NCBI RefSeq assembly: GCF_024612015.1 | Contig: NZ_CP102512.1 | Span: forward strand, 7,254,001-7,318,000 | Source: Streptomyces sp. CA-210063 | GTDB lineage: Bacteria; Actinomycetota; Actinomycetes; Streptomycetales; Streptomycetaceae | Length of the DNA stretch: 64,000 nucleotides | Reading direction: 5' to 3' | Shown: piece by piece, positions 43,817 through 53,453 of the stretch | How positions within the stretch are numbered: the stretch's first letter is position 1 | How the letters are laid out: each line of letters starts with the position of its first letter | Position numbers and translations under genes: made by a program | The notes under the pieces: generated by a model | The model's input: the letters and a program-made list of their open reading frames with translations, nothing else | What the model was told of the DNA's origin: nothing | The model's database searches: none

Positions 43817-45907
43817 TCACTTCCCCACCGCCTCCAGACGCACCGCGCACGCCTTGAACTCCGGCATGCGCGAGGTGGGGTCGAGGGCGGGGTTCGTCAG
43901 GGTGTTGGCGCGGCCCTCGCCCGGCCAGTGGAACGGCATGAAGACGGTGTCGGGGCGGATGGCGGTCGTGATCCGGGCCGGGGCCACGGCCCGGCCCCGC
44001 CGGGACACCACGGCCACCGGGTCGCCCTCCGCCGCACCGAGCCGCTCGGCCAGCCGGGGGTGCAGTTCCACGAACGGGCCGGGCGCGGCGGCGTTCAGCT
44101 CGTCGACCCGCCGCGTCTGCGCGCCCGACTGGTACTGGGCGACCACCCGCCCGGTGGTCAGCAGCACCGGGTACTCCGCGTCCGGCTCCTCGGCGATCGC
44201 CCGGTGCGAGACGGGCACGAACCGGGCCCGGCCGTCCTCGGTGGCGAACCGGTCGAGGAAGAGGCGCGGGGTGCCGGGGTGCACCTCGGCCGCCGGGGTG
44301 GGACAGGGCCAGAACACCCCGTTCTCCTCCGCCAGCCGCCGGTAGGTGATCCCCGAGTAGTCGGCGGGCCCGCCCGCGCTGGCCCGGCGCAGCTCCTCGA
44401 AGACCTCCTCGGGGTCGGTCGCGAAGCCCTTCTCGACGCCCAGCCGGTCGGCCAGCTCGTGCATGATCTCCAGGTCGCTGCGGACGCCCTCGGGAGGGGT
44501 GATCGCACGCCGCCGCAGCAGCACCCGGCCCTCCAGATTGGTCATCGTGCCGGTCTCCTCCGCCCACTGGGTCACCGGCAGCACGACGTCCGCGAGTTCC
44601 GCCGTCTCCGACAGCACGACATCGCACACGGCGAGGAAGTCCAGCGACTTGACGCGCTCCTCGATGTGCGCGGCACGCGGCGCCGACACCACCGGGTTGG
44701 AGCCCATCAGCAACAGGGACTTGATGTCGGTGCCGAGTGCGTCCAGCAGCTCGTACGCGCTGCGGCCCGGCCCGGGCAGGCTGTCCGGGTCCACGCCCCA
44801 GACCTCGGCGACGTGCCGCCGGGCCTCGGGGTCGACGAGCTTGCGGTAGCCGGGCAACTGGTCGGCCTTCTGGCCGTGTTCGCGCCCGCCCTGCCCGTTG
44901 CCCTGCCCGGTGAGGCAGCCGTACCCGGACAGTGGCCGCCCGGCCCGGCCCGTCGCCAGCGTGAGGTTGATCCACGCGCCGACCGTGTCCGTGCCCTTGG
45001 ACTGCTGCTCGGGCCCGCGCGCGGTGAGCACCATCGCGTGCTCCGGCTCGCAGAACAGCCGTACGGCCTCGCGGAGTTCGGGAACGGACACCCCCGTGAT
45101 CCGTTCCACGTACTCCGGCCAGTGCGCCATGGCCGCCGCCCGGGTCTCCTCCCAGCCGCTGGTCCGCTCGCGGATGTACTCCTCGTCCGTCCGCCCCTCG
45201 GCCACGATCAGGTGCAACAGGCCGAGGGCCAGGGCGAGATCGGTGCCGGGGCGCGGCGAGAGATGCAGGTCGGCCTGTTCGGCCGTACGGGTGCGGCGCG
45301 GATCGATGACGATCAACGTGCCGCCGTTCTCCTTGAGTTCGGTGAGATAGCGGAGCGCCGGCGGCATGGTCTCCGCGAGGTTGGAGCCGACGAGGACGAC
45401 ACACCCCGTCTTCGGGATGTCCTCCAGCGGGAACGGCAGCCCCCGGTCGAGCCCGAACGCCTTCATCCCGGCGGCCGCCGCCGAGGACATGCAGAAGCGG
45501 CCGTTGTAGTCGATCTGCGAGGTGCCGAGCACCACCCGCGCGAACTTGCCGAGCAGATAGGCCTTCTCATTGGTGAGCCCGCCGCCGCCGAACACTCCGC
45601 ACGCGTCCGGGCCATGTTCCGTACGCGTGCGGGTGAGGCCCTCGGCGATCCGGTCCAGTGCCTCGTCCCAGGAGGCGGGTTCCAGGACGCCCGCCCTTCT
45701 GACCAAGGGACCGGTCAGCCTGACCCGGGACGAGAGCACCGCCGGCGCCGTACGGCCCTTGCCGCACAGCGCTCCCCGGTTCACCGGGAAGTCCGCGCGC
45801 TCCGTCACCACTACGGCACCGTCGGACCCGTCCGCACCGGGCGTCAGGTTCATCCCGCACTGCAGGGCGCAGTACGGGCAGTGGGTGGGCGTCGCGGAGT
45901 TCGGCAT
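43817..45907 (-). CDS. nasA: Assimilatory nitrate reductase catalytic subunit
   Basis: A 696-aa molybdopterin enzyme reducing nitrate to nitrite in the cytoplasm. The N-terminal [4Fe-4S] ligands are Cys10, Cys13, Cys17 and Cys48 (HCPYCALQC, GALCGKG). Molybdopterin-binding signatures include SQIDYNGRFCMSSAAAA and GCLTGQGNGQGGREHGQKAD, with a C-terminal dinucleotide-binding domain (LLTTGRVVAQYQSGAQTRR). It shows no Tat signal and no C-terminal BFD domain, so it needs an external donor such as the NirB-like flavoprotein. GlnR-like half sites lie 24-50 bp upstream. Confidence 0.95.
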   Translation of the reverse strand: MPNSATPTHCPYCALQCGMNLTPGADGSDGAVVVTERADFPVNRGALCGKGRTAPAVLSSRVRLTGPLVRRAGVLEPASWDEALDRIAEGLTRTRTEHGPDACGVFGGGGLTNEKAYLLGKFARVVLGTSQIDYNGRFCMSSAAAAGMKAFGLDRGLPFPLEDIPKTGCVVLVGSNLAETMPPALRYLTELKENGGTLIVIDPRRTRTAEQADLHLSPRPGTDLALALGLLHLIVAEGRTDEEYIRERTSGWEETRAAAMAHWPEYVERITGVSVPELREAVRLFCEPEHAMVLTARGPEQQSKGTDTVGAWINLTLATGRAGRPLSGYGCLTGQGNGQGGREHGQKADQLPGYRKLVDPEARRHVAEVWGVDPDSLPGPGRSAYELLDALGTDIKSLLLMGSNPVVSAPRAAHIEERVKSLDFLAVCDVVLSETAELADVVLPVTQWAEETGTMTNLEGRVLLRRRAITPPEGVRSDLEIMHELADRLGVEKGFATDPEEVFEELRRASAGGPADYSGITYRRLAEENGVFWPCPTPAAEVHPGTPRLFLDRFATEDGRARFVPVSHRAIAEEPDAEYPVLLTTGRVVAQYQSGAQTRRVDELNAAAPGPFVELHPRLAERLGAAEGDPVAVVSRRGRAVAPARITTAIRPDTVFMPFHWPGEGRANTLTNPALDPTSRMPEFKACAVRLEAVGK

Positions 45908-46248
45908 ACCGCTCAGCGTGCGTCGGGCGTGTTACGCGCCGGGACGCTCCCCGTTACGCCACCGGCACGGGGACCTCCCGGCGCGCCCGGGCCCGGCGTG
46001 AGGACCCGTCGGGACCAGATGACGAACTCCGGCGCGAGCGCCCCCGCGCCCTGGTGAACGGACGGTGCGCCGATGTCCCGATTCTGTCACCGTATGCGGT
46101 CGTTCACGCGCTTACCGTCCACTTGTTCGGGGCTTGCGTGTTAAGAACTACGGGCGCCACGGACACGGGGGTCAGGTCATGAACCCCGTGTGGCGTACGT
46201 CATGTCACGTGGCCCGTGAGGGCCGTAGGGGGAAGAGGTAGCACCACC
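45908..46248. other. Gene-free divergent region, nasA / secreted protein
   Basis: 341 bp without a gene. It holds the GTAAC pair near nasA and, before the secreted-protein start, an AT-richer stretch at 46128-46150. No reliable -10/-35 pair can be named. Confidence 0.5.
45931..45957 (-). promoter_or_regulatory. Candidate GlnR half-sites upstream of nasA
   Basis: On the minus strand, two GTAAC 5-mers (45953-45957 and 45931-45935) sit exactly 22 bp apart, that is two 11-bp GlnR steps. The middle 5-mer (CGTCC) fits poorly. Weaker than the nir box. Confidence 0.45.
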
Positions 46249-46779
46249 GTGAACCGCATGCGCACCACCGTCGCCGTCCTGGGCGCCACCGCCGCGCTCA
46301 CCGCCGCCCAGCTGGGCCTCGCCGGAGCCGCGTCGGCCGCGTCCGCCGCCGGCCCCGAGACGCAGGCCGCTCAGGCCGCCGCGAACTGCCCGATCAAGAT
46401 CACCTATCTGACGAAGTTCTATGTGGACAACAACAACTGGGTGACCAACGGCGGTCTCCGCTTCGGTCTCAAGAACTCCAGCAAGAACGTCACCTTCAAG
46501 GACGTCAGCCTCAAGGTGACCAACACCAAGAGCCTCCGCTTCGGCAAGGCGACCGTGACGACCCGGCCGATCGGCCGGATCACCCAGAAGACGAACCAGA
46601 TCGTCAAAATCGCCGCCAAGACCCTGAAGCCGGGCAAGAGCGCCGCCTTCAAGGTCAGCACCCACATGCTGCGGACCGACCAGTACGAGGTGAAGTTCGA
46701 GGTGTACGGCAAGACCACGAACGGCAAGCGGTGGGGCTGCGCCGTGGACCAGGGCACCTGGGGCACCGTGAAGCACTAA
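46249..46779 (+). CDS. Secreted basic protein of unknown function
   Basis: A 176-aa protein with a Sec signal peptide (VNRMRTTVAVLGATAALTAA... ending SAASAAG near residue 38). The mature part is lysine/threonine/asparagine-rich with two cysteines (ANCPIKI near its start, WGCAVD near its end). The beta-strand-like content suggests an Ig-like fold. The GTG at 46249 sits ten bases after GGAAGAGG. It is convergent with the YdcF-like gene, and the stops overlap. Confidence 0.75.
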   Translation: MNRMRTTVAVLGATAALTAAQLGLAGAASAASAAGPETQAAQAAANCPIKITYLTKFYVDNNNWVTNGGLRFGLKNSSKNVTFKDVSLKVTNTKSLRFGKATVTTRPIGRITQKTNQIVKIAAKTLKPGKSAAFKVSTHMLRTDQYEVKFEVYGKTTNGKRWGCAVDQGTWGTVKH

Positions 46780-47579
46780 CTCGCCGACGCGAGCGCCCGC
46801 TCGACCCCCGGTTCCTCCGGCCCGAGGAACCGGGGGTCCGGCTCGAACAGGGCGTCCAGCGAGGCCTTGCCCGCGGCGAACAGCTCCCGGGTGGCGCCGT
46901 AGTACCAGGTCCCGTCGTGCCGGTCCCGCACCCCGACGCCGTACGACTCGACGCCCGCCTCCTGACACAGCGCCACCGCCCGGCGGATGTGGAAGCCCTG
47001 GCTGATGAGCACCGCGCGGTCGACGCCGAAGATCTTCTTGGCGCGGACGCAGGAGTCCCAGGTGTCGAACCCGGCGTAGTCGCTGACTATGCGGTCGTCG
47101 GGCACCCCGTTCTCGGTGAGGTAGGCGCGCATCGCGTCCGGCTCGTCGTACTCCTCGCGGCTGTTGTCCCCGGTGACCAGGACGACCTTGATCCGGCCCG
47201 TGCGGTACAGCTCGGCCGCCGCGTCCAGCCGGCGCGCGAGATACGGCGACGGCTCGCCCTGCCACAGCCCCGCGCCGAAGACCACCGCGACCTCGGTGCG
47301 CGGTACGTCGGCCGTGGTCCGCAGCCGGTCGTCGGCGGCCGTGAACATCCAGGTCGCGGGCAGCAGCGCCAGCACGCACAGCAGCATCACCGCCTGCACG
47401 GCCCGCCGCCGCCCAGCGCGCGTACGCGGCAGCCGAACGGCTCGCAAAACACGTCCGACACGCCCCACCGCGACCCCCGTTCGTCGGACTCCCGTATGTG
47501 TCCTGGCTGTTTCCGACGGACCCGACAGCGCCCGTCCTCTCCGACCAACGAAGACGCCGTCCGCGGTGATCCGGTTCAC
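46776..47579 (-). CDS. YdcF/SanA-like (DUF218) membrane protein
   Basis: About 267 aa. A positively charged N-terminus and one membrane helix (VMLLCVLALLPATWMFTA) precede the DUF218 domain with VAVVFGAGLWQGEPSPYLARRLDAA, VTGDNSREEYDE and QGFHIRRAVALC. In enterobacteria SanA/ElyC affect envelope permeability and lipid-carrier metabolism. The start is uncertain: GTG 47579, TTG 47594 or a later codon before the helix. Confidence 0.82.
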   Translation of the reverse strand: MNRITADGVFVGRRGRALSGPSETARTHTGVRRTGVAVGRVGRVLRAVRLPRTRAGRRRAVQAVMLLCVLALLPATWMFTAADDRLRTTADVPRTEVAVVFGAGLWQGEPSPYLARRLDAAAELYRTGRIKVVLVTGDNSREEYDEPDAMRAYLTENGVPDDRIVSDYAGFDTWDSCVRAKKIFGVDRAVLISQGFHIRRAVALCQEAGVESYGVGVRDRHDGTWYYGATRELFAAGKASLDALFEPDPRFLGPEEPGVERALASAS

Positions 47580-47676
47580 CCGCAAGCGTGACAAGTTTCA
47601 CTCGACAGGGTCGAAACGCCAGGTCACAGCGGCTCACACGACCCGACGGCGTGGCGTGAACCCCCGGAAAAGACCC

Positions 47677-47703
47677 GTCACCACGGTGCAACGGGGAGGC
47701 AAC
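47677..47703 (+). promoter_or_regulatory. Candidate GlnR-like box upstream of the chelatase gene
   Basis: GTCAC-n6-GCAAC-n6-GCAAC on an exact 11-bp register. GTCAC matches gTnAc; GCAAC differs from GaAAc by one base. It is 23-49 bp before the ATG at 47726. Confidence 0.45.
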
Positions 47704-47725
47704 CTCTCCCGGACACCCTTTGTTC

Positions 47726-48586
47726 ATGACGGCGACGACGAGCAAGTCGAACGCAGACCTCGACAGTACGGCGCACATCATGAACCGGATCACCCACCAG
47801 CTGGCCAGCCAGCTCAGCCTCGTCTCCCGCGACGGGACCCGGCGCCCCGCCCCGCCCGCGCTCGTCCTGGTCGCGCACGGCAGCCGCGACCCGCGCGCCC
47901 TGACGACGGTGCGCACCCTCATGGACCGCGTCCGCGAGCAGCGCCCCGGCCTCGCCGTGCACCTCGGCCACATCGAGCTGAACGAGCCCCTGCTCCCCGA
48001 CACCCTCGCCGCCCTCGGCGACCGGGAAGCGGTCCTCGTCCCCCTCCTCCTCAGCCGCGGCTACCACATCAAGCAGGACATCCCCGCGATGGCCGCGGCG
48101 GCGAAGACCCGCACCCGGCTGGCCGCCCCTCTCGGCCCGCACCCCCTCCTCGTGGAGACCCTGTACACCCGCCTCGTCGAGGCCGGCTGGCGCACCCGGA
48201 TGGACGACGCCACCCGCCGCACCAGCGCCGTGGTGCTCGCCGCCGCGGGCTCCCGCGACCCCGAGTCGAAGGTCGACACGGGCCGCACCGCCCAGCTCCT
48301 CGCCGAACGCCTCGGCGTCCCCGTGGTCCCGGCCTACGCCACCACCGCCGCGCCCAACGTCCCCGACACCATCCGCGCCCTCACCACCCGAGGCCGCACC
48401 CGCATAGCCGTCGCCTCCTACTTCACCGCCCCCGGCCGCTTCGCCACGGAGTGCGCGGCAGCGGCCCCATGGATAGCCTCGGCCCCCCTGGGCACGCACC
48501 CGGCGATGGCAAGCCTGGTCCTGCACCGCTACGACCAGGCCCTGGCGACCGAAGCCAAGACGCTGCCGGCTCTCGCGTCGGCATAG
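47726..48586 (+). CDS. CbiX/SirB-type sirohydrochlorin chelatase
   Basis: A 286-aa two-repeat chelatase: the N-terminal half begins LVLVAHGSRDPRALTTVR with the metal/porphyrin-binding His, and the second half repeats VVLAAAGSRDPESKVDT. It inserts Fe2+ or Co2+ into sirohydrochlorin for siroheme or cobalamin. Given nirB and nasA nearby and a GlnR-like box, an iron chelatase for NirB siroheme is likely. Start ATG 47726; the GGGGAGG at 47693-47699 is too far to be a normal ribosome site and can pair with CCTCTCCC at 47703-47710. Confidence 0.88.
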   Translation: MTATTSKSNADLDSTAHIMNRITHQLASQLSLVSRDGTRRPAPPALVLVAHGSRDPRALTTVRTLMDRVREQRPGLAVHLGHIELNEPLLPDTLAALGDREAVLVPLLLSRGYHIKQDIPAMAAAAKTRTRLAAPLGPHPLLVETLYTRLVEAGWRTRMDDATRRTSAVVLAAAGSRDPESKVDTGRTAQLLAERLGVPVVPAYATTAAPNVPDTIRALTTRGRTRIAVASYFTAPGRFATECAAAAPWIASAPLGTHPAMASLVLHRYDQALATEAKTLPALASA

Positions 48587-48624
48587 GGGAGGCTGTAGAA
48601 CTCCCGGCCGACAGGAGCGCCCCG

Positions 48625-48694
48625 TCAGGGGCGCGGGGCGTTATCGATATGCGGCTCCGCCGCGTGGGCGCGACCAGCCCCAAACAACCCGCAC
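48625..48694. repeat. Dispersed repeat, inverted copy of the 40.7-kb subtype
   Basis: It contains AGGGGCGCGGGGCG, TCGATATGCGGCTCCG and CCGCGTGGGCGCGACCAGCC: the reverse complement layout of 40661-40730. It lies between the chelatase and dGTPase genes. Confidence 0.75.
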
Positions 48695-48763
48695 TCGCCG
48701 CCCGACAGAACCCGGCAGACGAGTAGGCACCCATTTGTCACCCCCTCCCCTTACTGTCGAATC

Positions 48764-50056
48764 ATGGAAGGCACCGCACCCCCCCACTACGACACCCCCT
48801 CGGCAGAACGATGGGCCCCCGAGCCCGACAAACGCCCAGGCCGCACCGCCTTCCAACGCGACCGCGCCCGCATCCTGCACTCCTCCGCGCTCAGAAGGCT
48901 CGCGGGCAAGACCCAGGTCGTCCCACCAGGCGAGCGCAACGTCCCCGCCTGGGACGCCAGCCCCCGCACCCGCCTGACCCACTCCCTGGAGTGCGCCCAG
49001 GTCGGCCGAGAACTGGGCGCGGCCCTCGGCTGCGACCCCGACCTCGTCGAGGCCGCCTGCCTCTCGCACGACCTCGGCCACCCCCCTTTCGGCCACAACG
49101 GCGAACAGGCCCTCAACGAATTCGCCGAGGACTGCGGCGGCTTCGAGGGCAACGCCCAGTCCCTGCGCCTGCTGACAAGGATCGAACCCAAGCGCTTCGT
49201 CCGGTCGGACACCACCGGCGACCTCATGAGCGTCGGCCTCAACCTCACCCGCGCCGCCCTGGACGCCGCCACCAAGTACCCCTGGCCCCGCGGCGCCCAC
49301 CCCACCGACCCGAAGTCGCCCAAGTTCGGCGTGTACGACGACGACCGCCCCGTCTTCGACTGGGTCCGCAAGGACGCCCCCGGCACGAGCACGACCTTCG
49401 AGGCCCAGGTCATGGACTGGGCCGACGACGTGGCGTACTCCGTGCACGACGTCGAGGACGGCCTGCACGCGGGCCACATCGACCCGGGCTGCCTGCACGC
49501 GGAGCCCGAACGGCAGTCGGTGTTCGAGGTGGCACGTGGCCGCTACGTGCCCGCCGACACCGACCCGGCCGAACTCGCCGAGGCCCTCGACCGCCTCCTC
49601 GACCAGGAGTGGTGGCCGCACGGCTACGACGGAACGGCCGTCGCCCAGGCCCGGTTGAAGGACGCCACCAGCCAGCTCATCGGCCGCTTCTGCCTGGCCG
49701 CCGAGGCCGCCACCCGGGAGGCGTACGGCAGCGGCCCCCTCACCCGGTACGCCGCCGAACTGGTCGTCCCGCGCGGGGCGCGCCTGGAGTGCGCGGTCCT
49801 CAAGGCCGTCGCCGACCGGTATGTCATGCAGCGGGCCGAGCAGGAGCTGCTCCGCGCCGACCAGCGGATCATCGTCGCCGAACTGGCCGAGGCGTTCACC
49901 GCCCGCGCGCCGGAGGGCCTCGATCCCCAGTTCTGCGCACTGTTCGACGCGGCTCCGGACGACCGCGCCCGCAAGCGGGTGATCGTCGACCAGATCGCCT
50001 CCCTCACCGACACCTCGGCCCGCTCGTTGCACGCGAGACTGACGGGGCGGATGTGA
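48764..50056 (+). CDS. dgt: Deoxyguanosinetriphosphate triphosphohydrolase-like protein
   Basis: A 430-aa HD-superfamily enzyme hydrolysing dNTPs to deoxynucleoside and triphosphate. Metal ligands are His73 (LTHSLE), His102-Asp103 ([14 protein letters not shown]) and the later Asp in [12 protein letters not shown]. The N-terminal [20 protein letters not shown] is conserved in the bacterial family. Upstream of dnaG in a DNA-replication neighbourhood. Confidence 0.95.
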   Translation: MEGTAPPHYDTPSAERWAPEPDKRPGRTAFQRDRARILHSSALRRLAGKTQVVPPGERNVPAWDASPRTRLTHSLECAQVGRELGAALGCDPDLVEAACLSHDLGHPPFGHNGEQALNEFAEDCGGFEGNAQSLRLLTRIEPKRFVRSDTTGDLMSVGLNLTRAALDAATKYPWPRGAHPTDPKSPKFGVYDDDRPVFDWVRKDAPGTSTTFEAQVMDWADDVAYSVHDVEDGLHAGHIDPGCLHAEPERQSVFEVARGRYVPADTDPAELAEALDRLLDQEWWPHGYDGTAVAQARLKDATSQLIGRFCLAAEAATREAYGSGPLTRYAAELVVPRGARLECAVLKAVADRYVMQRAEQELLRADQRIIVAELAEAFTARAPEGLDPQFCALFDAAPDDRARKRVIVDQIASLTDTSARSLHARLTGRM

Positions 50057-50171
50057 CAGGGATATGACCGATACGTGACCCTCCGTGGCCTGATCGGGTC
50101 ACTACCTCTTCCCGCATCACGCTGTGTGCGGGACGCTCGCATGTGGACGCACCCTTAAGAGGAGGCATCAA

Positions 50172-51437
50172 GTGGTCGACGCGGATCAGACATTCGTCAT
50201 CGTCGGAGGTGGTCTCGCCGGCGCGAAGGCGGCCGAGACGCTCCGAGCGGAGAGCTTCACCGGCCGCGTGATACTGATCTGCGACGAACGAGACCACCCG
50301 TACGAGCGCCCGCCGCTCTCCAAGGGCTATCTGCTCGGCAAGGAGGAGCGCGACAGCGTCTTCGTCCACGAGCCGTCCTGGTACGCGCGCAACGACATCG
50401 AACTGCACCTCGGCCAGACCGTCGACGCGATCGACCGCACGGCCAAGACCGTCCGCTTCGGCGACGACGGCACCCTCGTCCACTACGACACGCTCCTGCT
50501 CGCGACCGGCGCCGAGCCCCGCCGCCTGGACATCCCGGGCACCGGTCTCGCGGGCGTCCACCATCTGCGCCGCCTCGCCCACGCCGAGCGCCTCAAGGGC
50601 GTCCTCGCCGCCCTCGGCCGCGACAACGGCCATCTGGTCATCGCCGGCGCCGGCTGGATCGGCCTGGAGGTGGCGGCCGCAGCCCGCGAGTACGGCGCGG
50701 AGGTCACCGTAGTGGAGCCCGAACCGACACCGCTGCACGGCGTGCTCGGCCCCGAGCTCGGCAACCTCTTCGCCGAACTGCACCGCGAGCGCGGCGTCCG
50801 CTTCCACTTCGGGGCGAAGCTCACGGAGATCGTCGGCCAGGACGGGATGGTGCTCGCCGCCCGTACGGACACGGGGGAGGAGCACCCGGCGCACGACGTC
50901 CTCGCGGCCATCGGCGCCGCCCCACGCATCGGTCTCGCCGAGGCCGCGGGGCTGGAGATCGCCGACCGTGCGCACGGCGGGGGCATCGTGGTCGACGCCC
51001 GGCTCCGTACGTCCGACCCCTCCATCTACGCCGCCGGGGACGTCGTGTCCTTCCCGCACGCCCTGTTCGACACCCGGCTACGGGTGGAGCACTGGGCCAA
51101 CGCGCTCAACGGCGGGCCGGCGGCCGCGCGGGCGATGCTCGGGAAGGACGTCACCTACGACCGCGTGCCCTATTTCTTCTCCGATCAGTACGACATGGGG
51201 ATGGAGTACTCGGGGTGGGCGCCGCCCGGGTCGTACGACCAAGTGGTGATTCGGGGGGACGCCGGGAAGCGGGAGTTCATCGCGTTCTGGGTGAAGGAGG
51301 GGCGGGTGCTGGCCGGGATGAACGTGAACGTGTGGGATGTCACTGAGCCGATCCAGAAGCTGATCCGGGCGCGGGCCGCGGTGGACGTGGAGGCACTGTC
51401 GAACCCCCAAGTACCGCTGGAGAGCCTGATCGCCTAG
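50172..51437 (+). CDS. Ferredoxin/rubredoxin reductase-type FAD oxidoreductase
   Basis: A 421-aa flavoprotein with FAD site FVIVGGGLAGAKAAETL, NAD(P) site LVIAGAGWIGLEVAAAA and second FAD contact IYAAGDVVSFP, followed by the C-terminal reductase domain containing VPYFFSDQYDMGMEYSGW. It probably passes electrons from NAD(P)H to a ferredoxin serving P450s or oxygenases. No such partner is adjacent. A strong GAGGAGG precedes the GTG. Confidence 0.92.
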   Translation: MVDADQTFVIVGGGLAGAKAAETLRAESFTGRVILICDERDHPYERPPLSKGYLLGKEERDSVFVHEPSWYARNDIELHLGQTVDAIDRTAKTVRFGDDGTLVHYDTLLLATGAEPRRLDIPGTGLAGVHHLRRLAHAERLKGVLAALGRDNGHLVIAGAGWIGLEVAAAAREYGAEVTVVEPEPTPLHGVLGPELGNLFAELHRERGVRFHFGAKLTEIVGQDGMVLAARTDTGEEHPAHDVLAAIGAAPRIGLAEAAGLEIADRAHGGGIVVDARLRTSDPSIYAAGDVVSFPHALFDTRLRVEHWANALNGGPAAARAMLGKDVTYDRVPYFFSDQYDMGMEYSGWAPPGSYDQVVIRGDAGKREFIAFWVKEGRVLAGMNVNVWDVTEPIQKLIRARAAVDVEALSNPQVPLESLIA

Positions 51438-51478
51438 GCGTCTGCCGGGTGGGGATGCGGGGCGACCGCGGGCCGTCC

Positions 51479-51510
51479 GCGGCTGGTCGCGCGGTTCCTC
51501 GCGCCCCTGT
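51479..51510. repeat. Dispersed repeat, divergent single copy
   Basis: GCGGCTGGTCGCGCGGTTCC, then TCGCGCCCCT: a diverged copy of the GGCTGGTCGCGCAGTTCC arm, in the 114-bp gap before dnaG. Confidence 0.7.
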
Positions 51511-51551
51511 GTGACCCCAAGACTGTCGGTGGACCACCGTAGAATCACCGC

Positions 51552-53453
51552 GTGGCAGGACGGATCAACGACGAGGACGTGAAGGCGGTACGGGACGCGG
51601 TCCCGATCGACGCCGTGGTGTCCGAGTACCTCCAGCTGCGGAACGCGGGCGGGGGGAACCTCAAGGGACTCTGCCCGTTCCACGACGAGAAGTCGCCGTC
51701 CTTCCAGGTCAGCCCTAGCAAGGGCCTCTTCCACTGCTTCGGCTGCCAGGAGGGCGGCGACACCATCACGTTCGTGATGAAGGTCGACCACCTGTCCTTC
51801 TCGGAGGCGGTCGAGCGGCTGGCCGGACAGGCCGGAATCACCCTTCGCTACGAGGAGGGCGGGTACAACCCGTCGCACCAGCGCGGCGAGCGGATCCGCC
51901 TGGTAGAGGCGCACAAGATCGCCGCCGAGTGGTACGCGGAGCAGCTCGCCACCAGCCCGGAGGCCGACACGGGCCGGATCTTCCTCGCCGAGCGCGGCTT
52001 CGACCAGGCCGCCGCCGTCCACTTCGGCGTCGGCTACAGCCCCCAGGGCTGGGACCACCTCACCCGCTTTCTGCGCGGCAAGGGCTTCGCCGACAAGGAA
52101 CTGCTCCTGTCCGGGCTGTCCCAGGAGGGCCGCCGCGGCCCCATCGACCGCTTCCGGGGCCGTCTGATGTGGCCCATCCGCGACATCGCCGGCGACGTGG
52201 TGGGCTTCGGCGCCCGCAAGCTCTACGAGTCGGACAACGGACCCAAGTACCTGAACACCCCGGACACGGCGATCTACCGCAAGTCCCAGGTCCTGTACGG
52301 CATCGACCTCGCCAAGAAGGACATCGCCAAGGCCAGCCGGGCCGTCGTGGTCGAGGGGTACACGGACGTCATGGCCTGCCACCTCGCCGGGGTGACCACG
52401 GCCATCGCGACCTGCGGTACGGCCTTCGGCGGCGACCACATCAAGATCCTCCGCCGGCTGCTGATGGACAACGGCAGCGCACGCGTGATCTTCACCTTCG
52501 ACGGCGACGCGGCCGGCCAGAAGGCGGCCCTGCGCGCCTTCGAGGACGACCAGAAGTTCGCCGCCGAGACGTACATCGCGATCGCGCCGGACGGCATGGA
52601 CCCGTGCGAGCTGCGGCTGGCGAAGGGCGACGAGGCGGTCGTCGAGCTGACCGAACCCCGCACCCCGCTCTTCGAGTTCGCGCTCCGCCAGATCGTCGCC
52701 CGCTACGACCTGGAGACCCCGGCGGGCCGCGCCGCCGCCCTCGACGAGGCCGCGCCCGTCGTGGCCCGCATCAAGAACAGCGGCGCCCAGCACGAGGTCG
52801 CCGTGCAGCTCGCCGGCATGCTCGGCATCCTCGACACCCAGTTCGTCGTCAAGCGCGTCGCCCAGCTGGCCCGCTGGGCCCGCGACCGCGGCGGCCAGGG
52901 CCCCGCCCCGGCCGCCCAGCGCCCGTCACAGCCGTACGAGTCCACCGCCCGGCCCCCGTCCGGCCCGGCCCTCACCCTCCGCAACCCGGTCTTCGCCACC
53001 GAGCGGGAACTCCTCAAACTCGCCCTCCAGCGCCCGGAGTTGGTCGCCCCGGCCTTCGACGCCTACGGGGTCGACGAGTTCACCGCCGAGCAGTACGCGG
53101 CCGTCCGCCAGACGATCATCGAGGCGGGCGGTGTCGAGTACGGCGCCGAGGACCCGCAGGAGTATCTGGTCCGGGTCCGCGAGGCCGCACCGGACGACAC
53201 GGTGCGGGCCATGGTGACCGAGCTGGCCGTCGAGGCGATCATGCGCAAGACGGTCGACGAGGTGTATGCCGGGGCCCAGCTGGTCACCGTGCGCCGCCGG
53301 GCCGTCGAACGTCGGGTGCGTGACGTCCAGGGCAGCCTGGCGAGGGCGGCCGCCCAGGGCGACCCGGCCCAGCTGGCCGCCGTACAGAACGAGTTGTGGG
53401 TCCTCCAGCAGTACGACCAGGCGTTGCGGGAGCGGGGCGCGGAGGCGCTCTGA
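51552..53453 (+). CDS. dnaG: DNA primase
   Basis: A 633-aa replication primase. The N-terminal CHC2 zinc finger uses Cys41, His44, Cys62 and Cys65. The Toprim catalytic core includes VVVEGYTDVMACHLAGV and FTFDGDAAGQKAALRAF. The C-terminal DnaB-binding region follows a Pro/Gln-rich linker (about residues 445-475). The GTG start follows a spacer containing a dispersed repeat. It precedes hrdA on the same strand by 373 bp. Confidence 0.97.
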   Translation: MAGRINDEDVKAVRDAVPIDAVVSEYLQLRNAGGGNLKGLCPFHDEKSPSFQVSPSKGLFHCFGCQEGGDTITFVMKVDHLSFSEAVERLAGQAGITLRYEEGGYNPSHQRGERIRLVEAHKIAAEWYAEQLATSPEADTGRIFLAERGFDQAAAVHFGVGYSPQGWDHLTRFLRGKGFADKELLLSGLSQEGRRGPIDRFRGRLMWPIRDIAGDVVGFGARKLYESDNGPKYLNTPDTAIYRKSQVLYGIDLAKKDIAKASRAVVVEGYTDVMACHLAGVTTAIATCGTAFGGDHIKILRRLLMDNGSARVIFTFDGDAAGQKAALRAFEDDQKFAAETYIAIAPDGMDPCELRLAKGDEAVVELTEPRTPLFEFALRQIVARYDLETPAGRAAALDEAAPVVARIKNSGAQHEVAVQLAGMLGILDTQFVVKRVAQLARWARDRGGQGPAPAAQRPSQPYESTARPPSGPALTLRNPVFATERELLKLALQRPELVAPAFDAYGVDEFTAEQYAAVRQTIIEAGGVEYGAEDPQEYLVRVREAAPDDTVRAMVTELAVEAIMRKTVDEVYAGAQLVTVRRRAVERRVRDVQGSLARAAAQGDPAQLAAVQNELWVLQQYDQALRERGAEAL

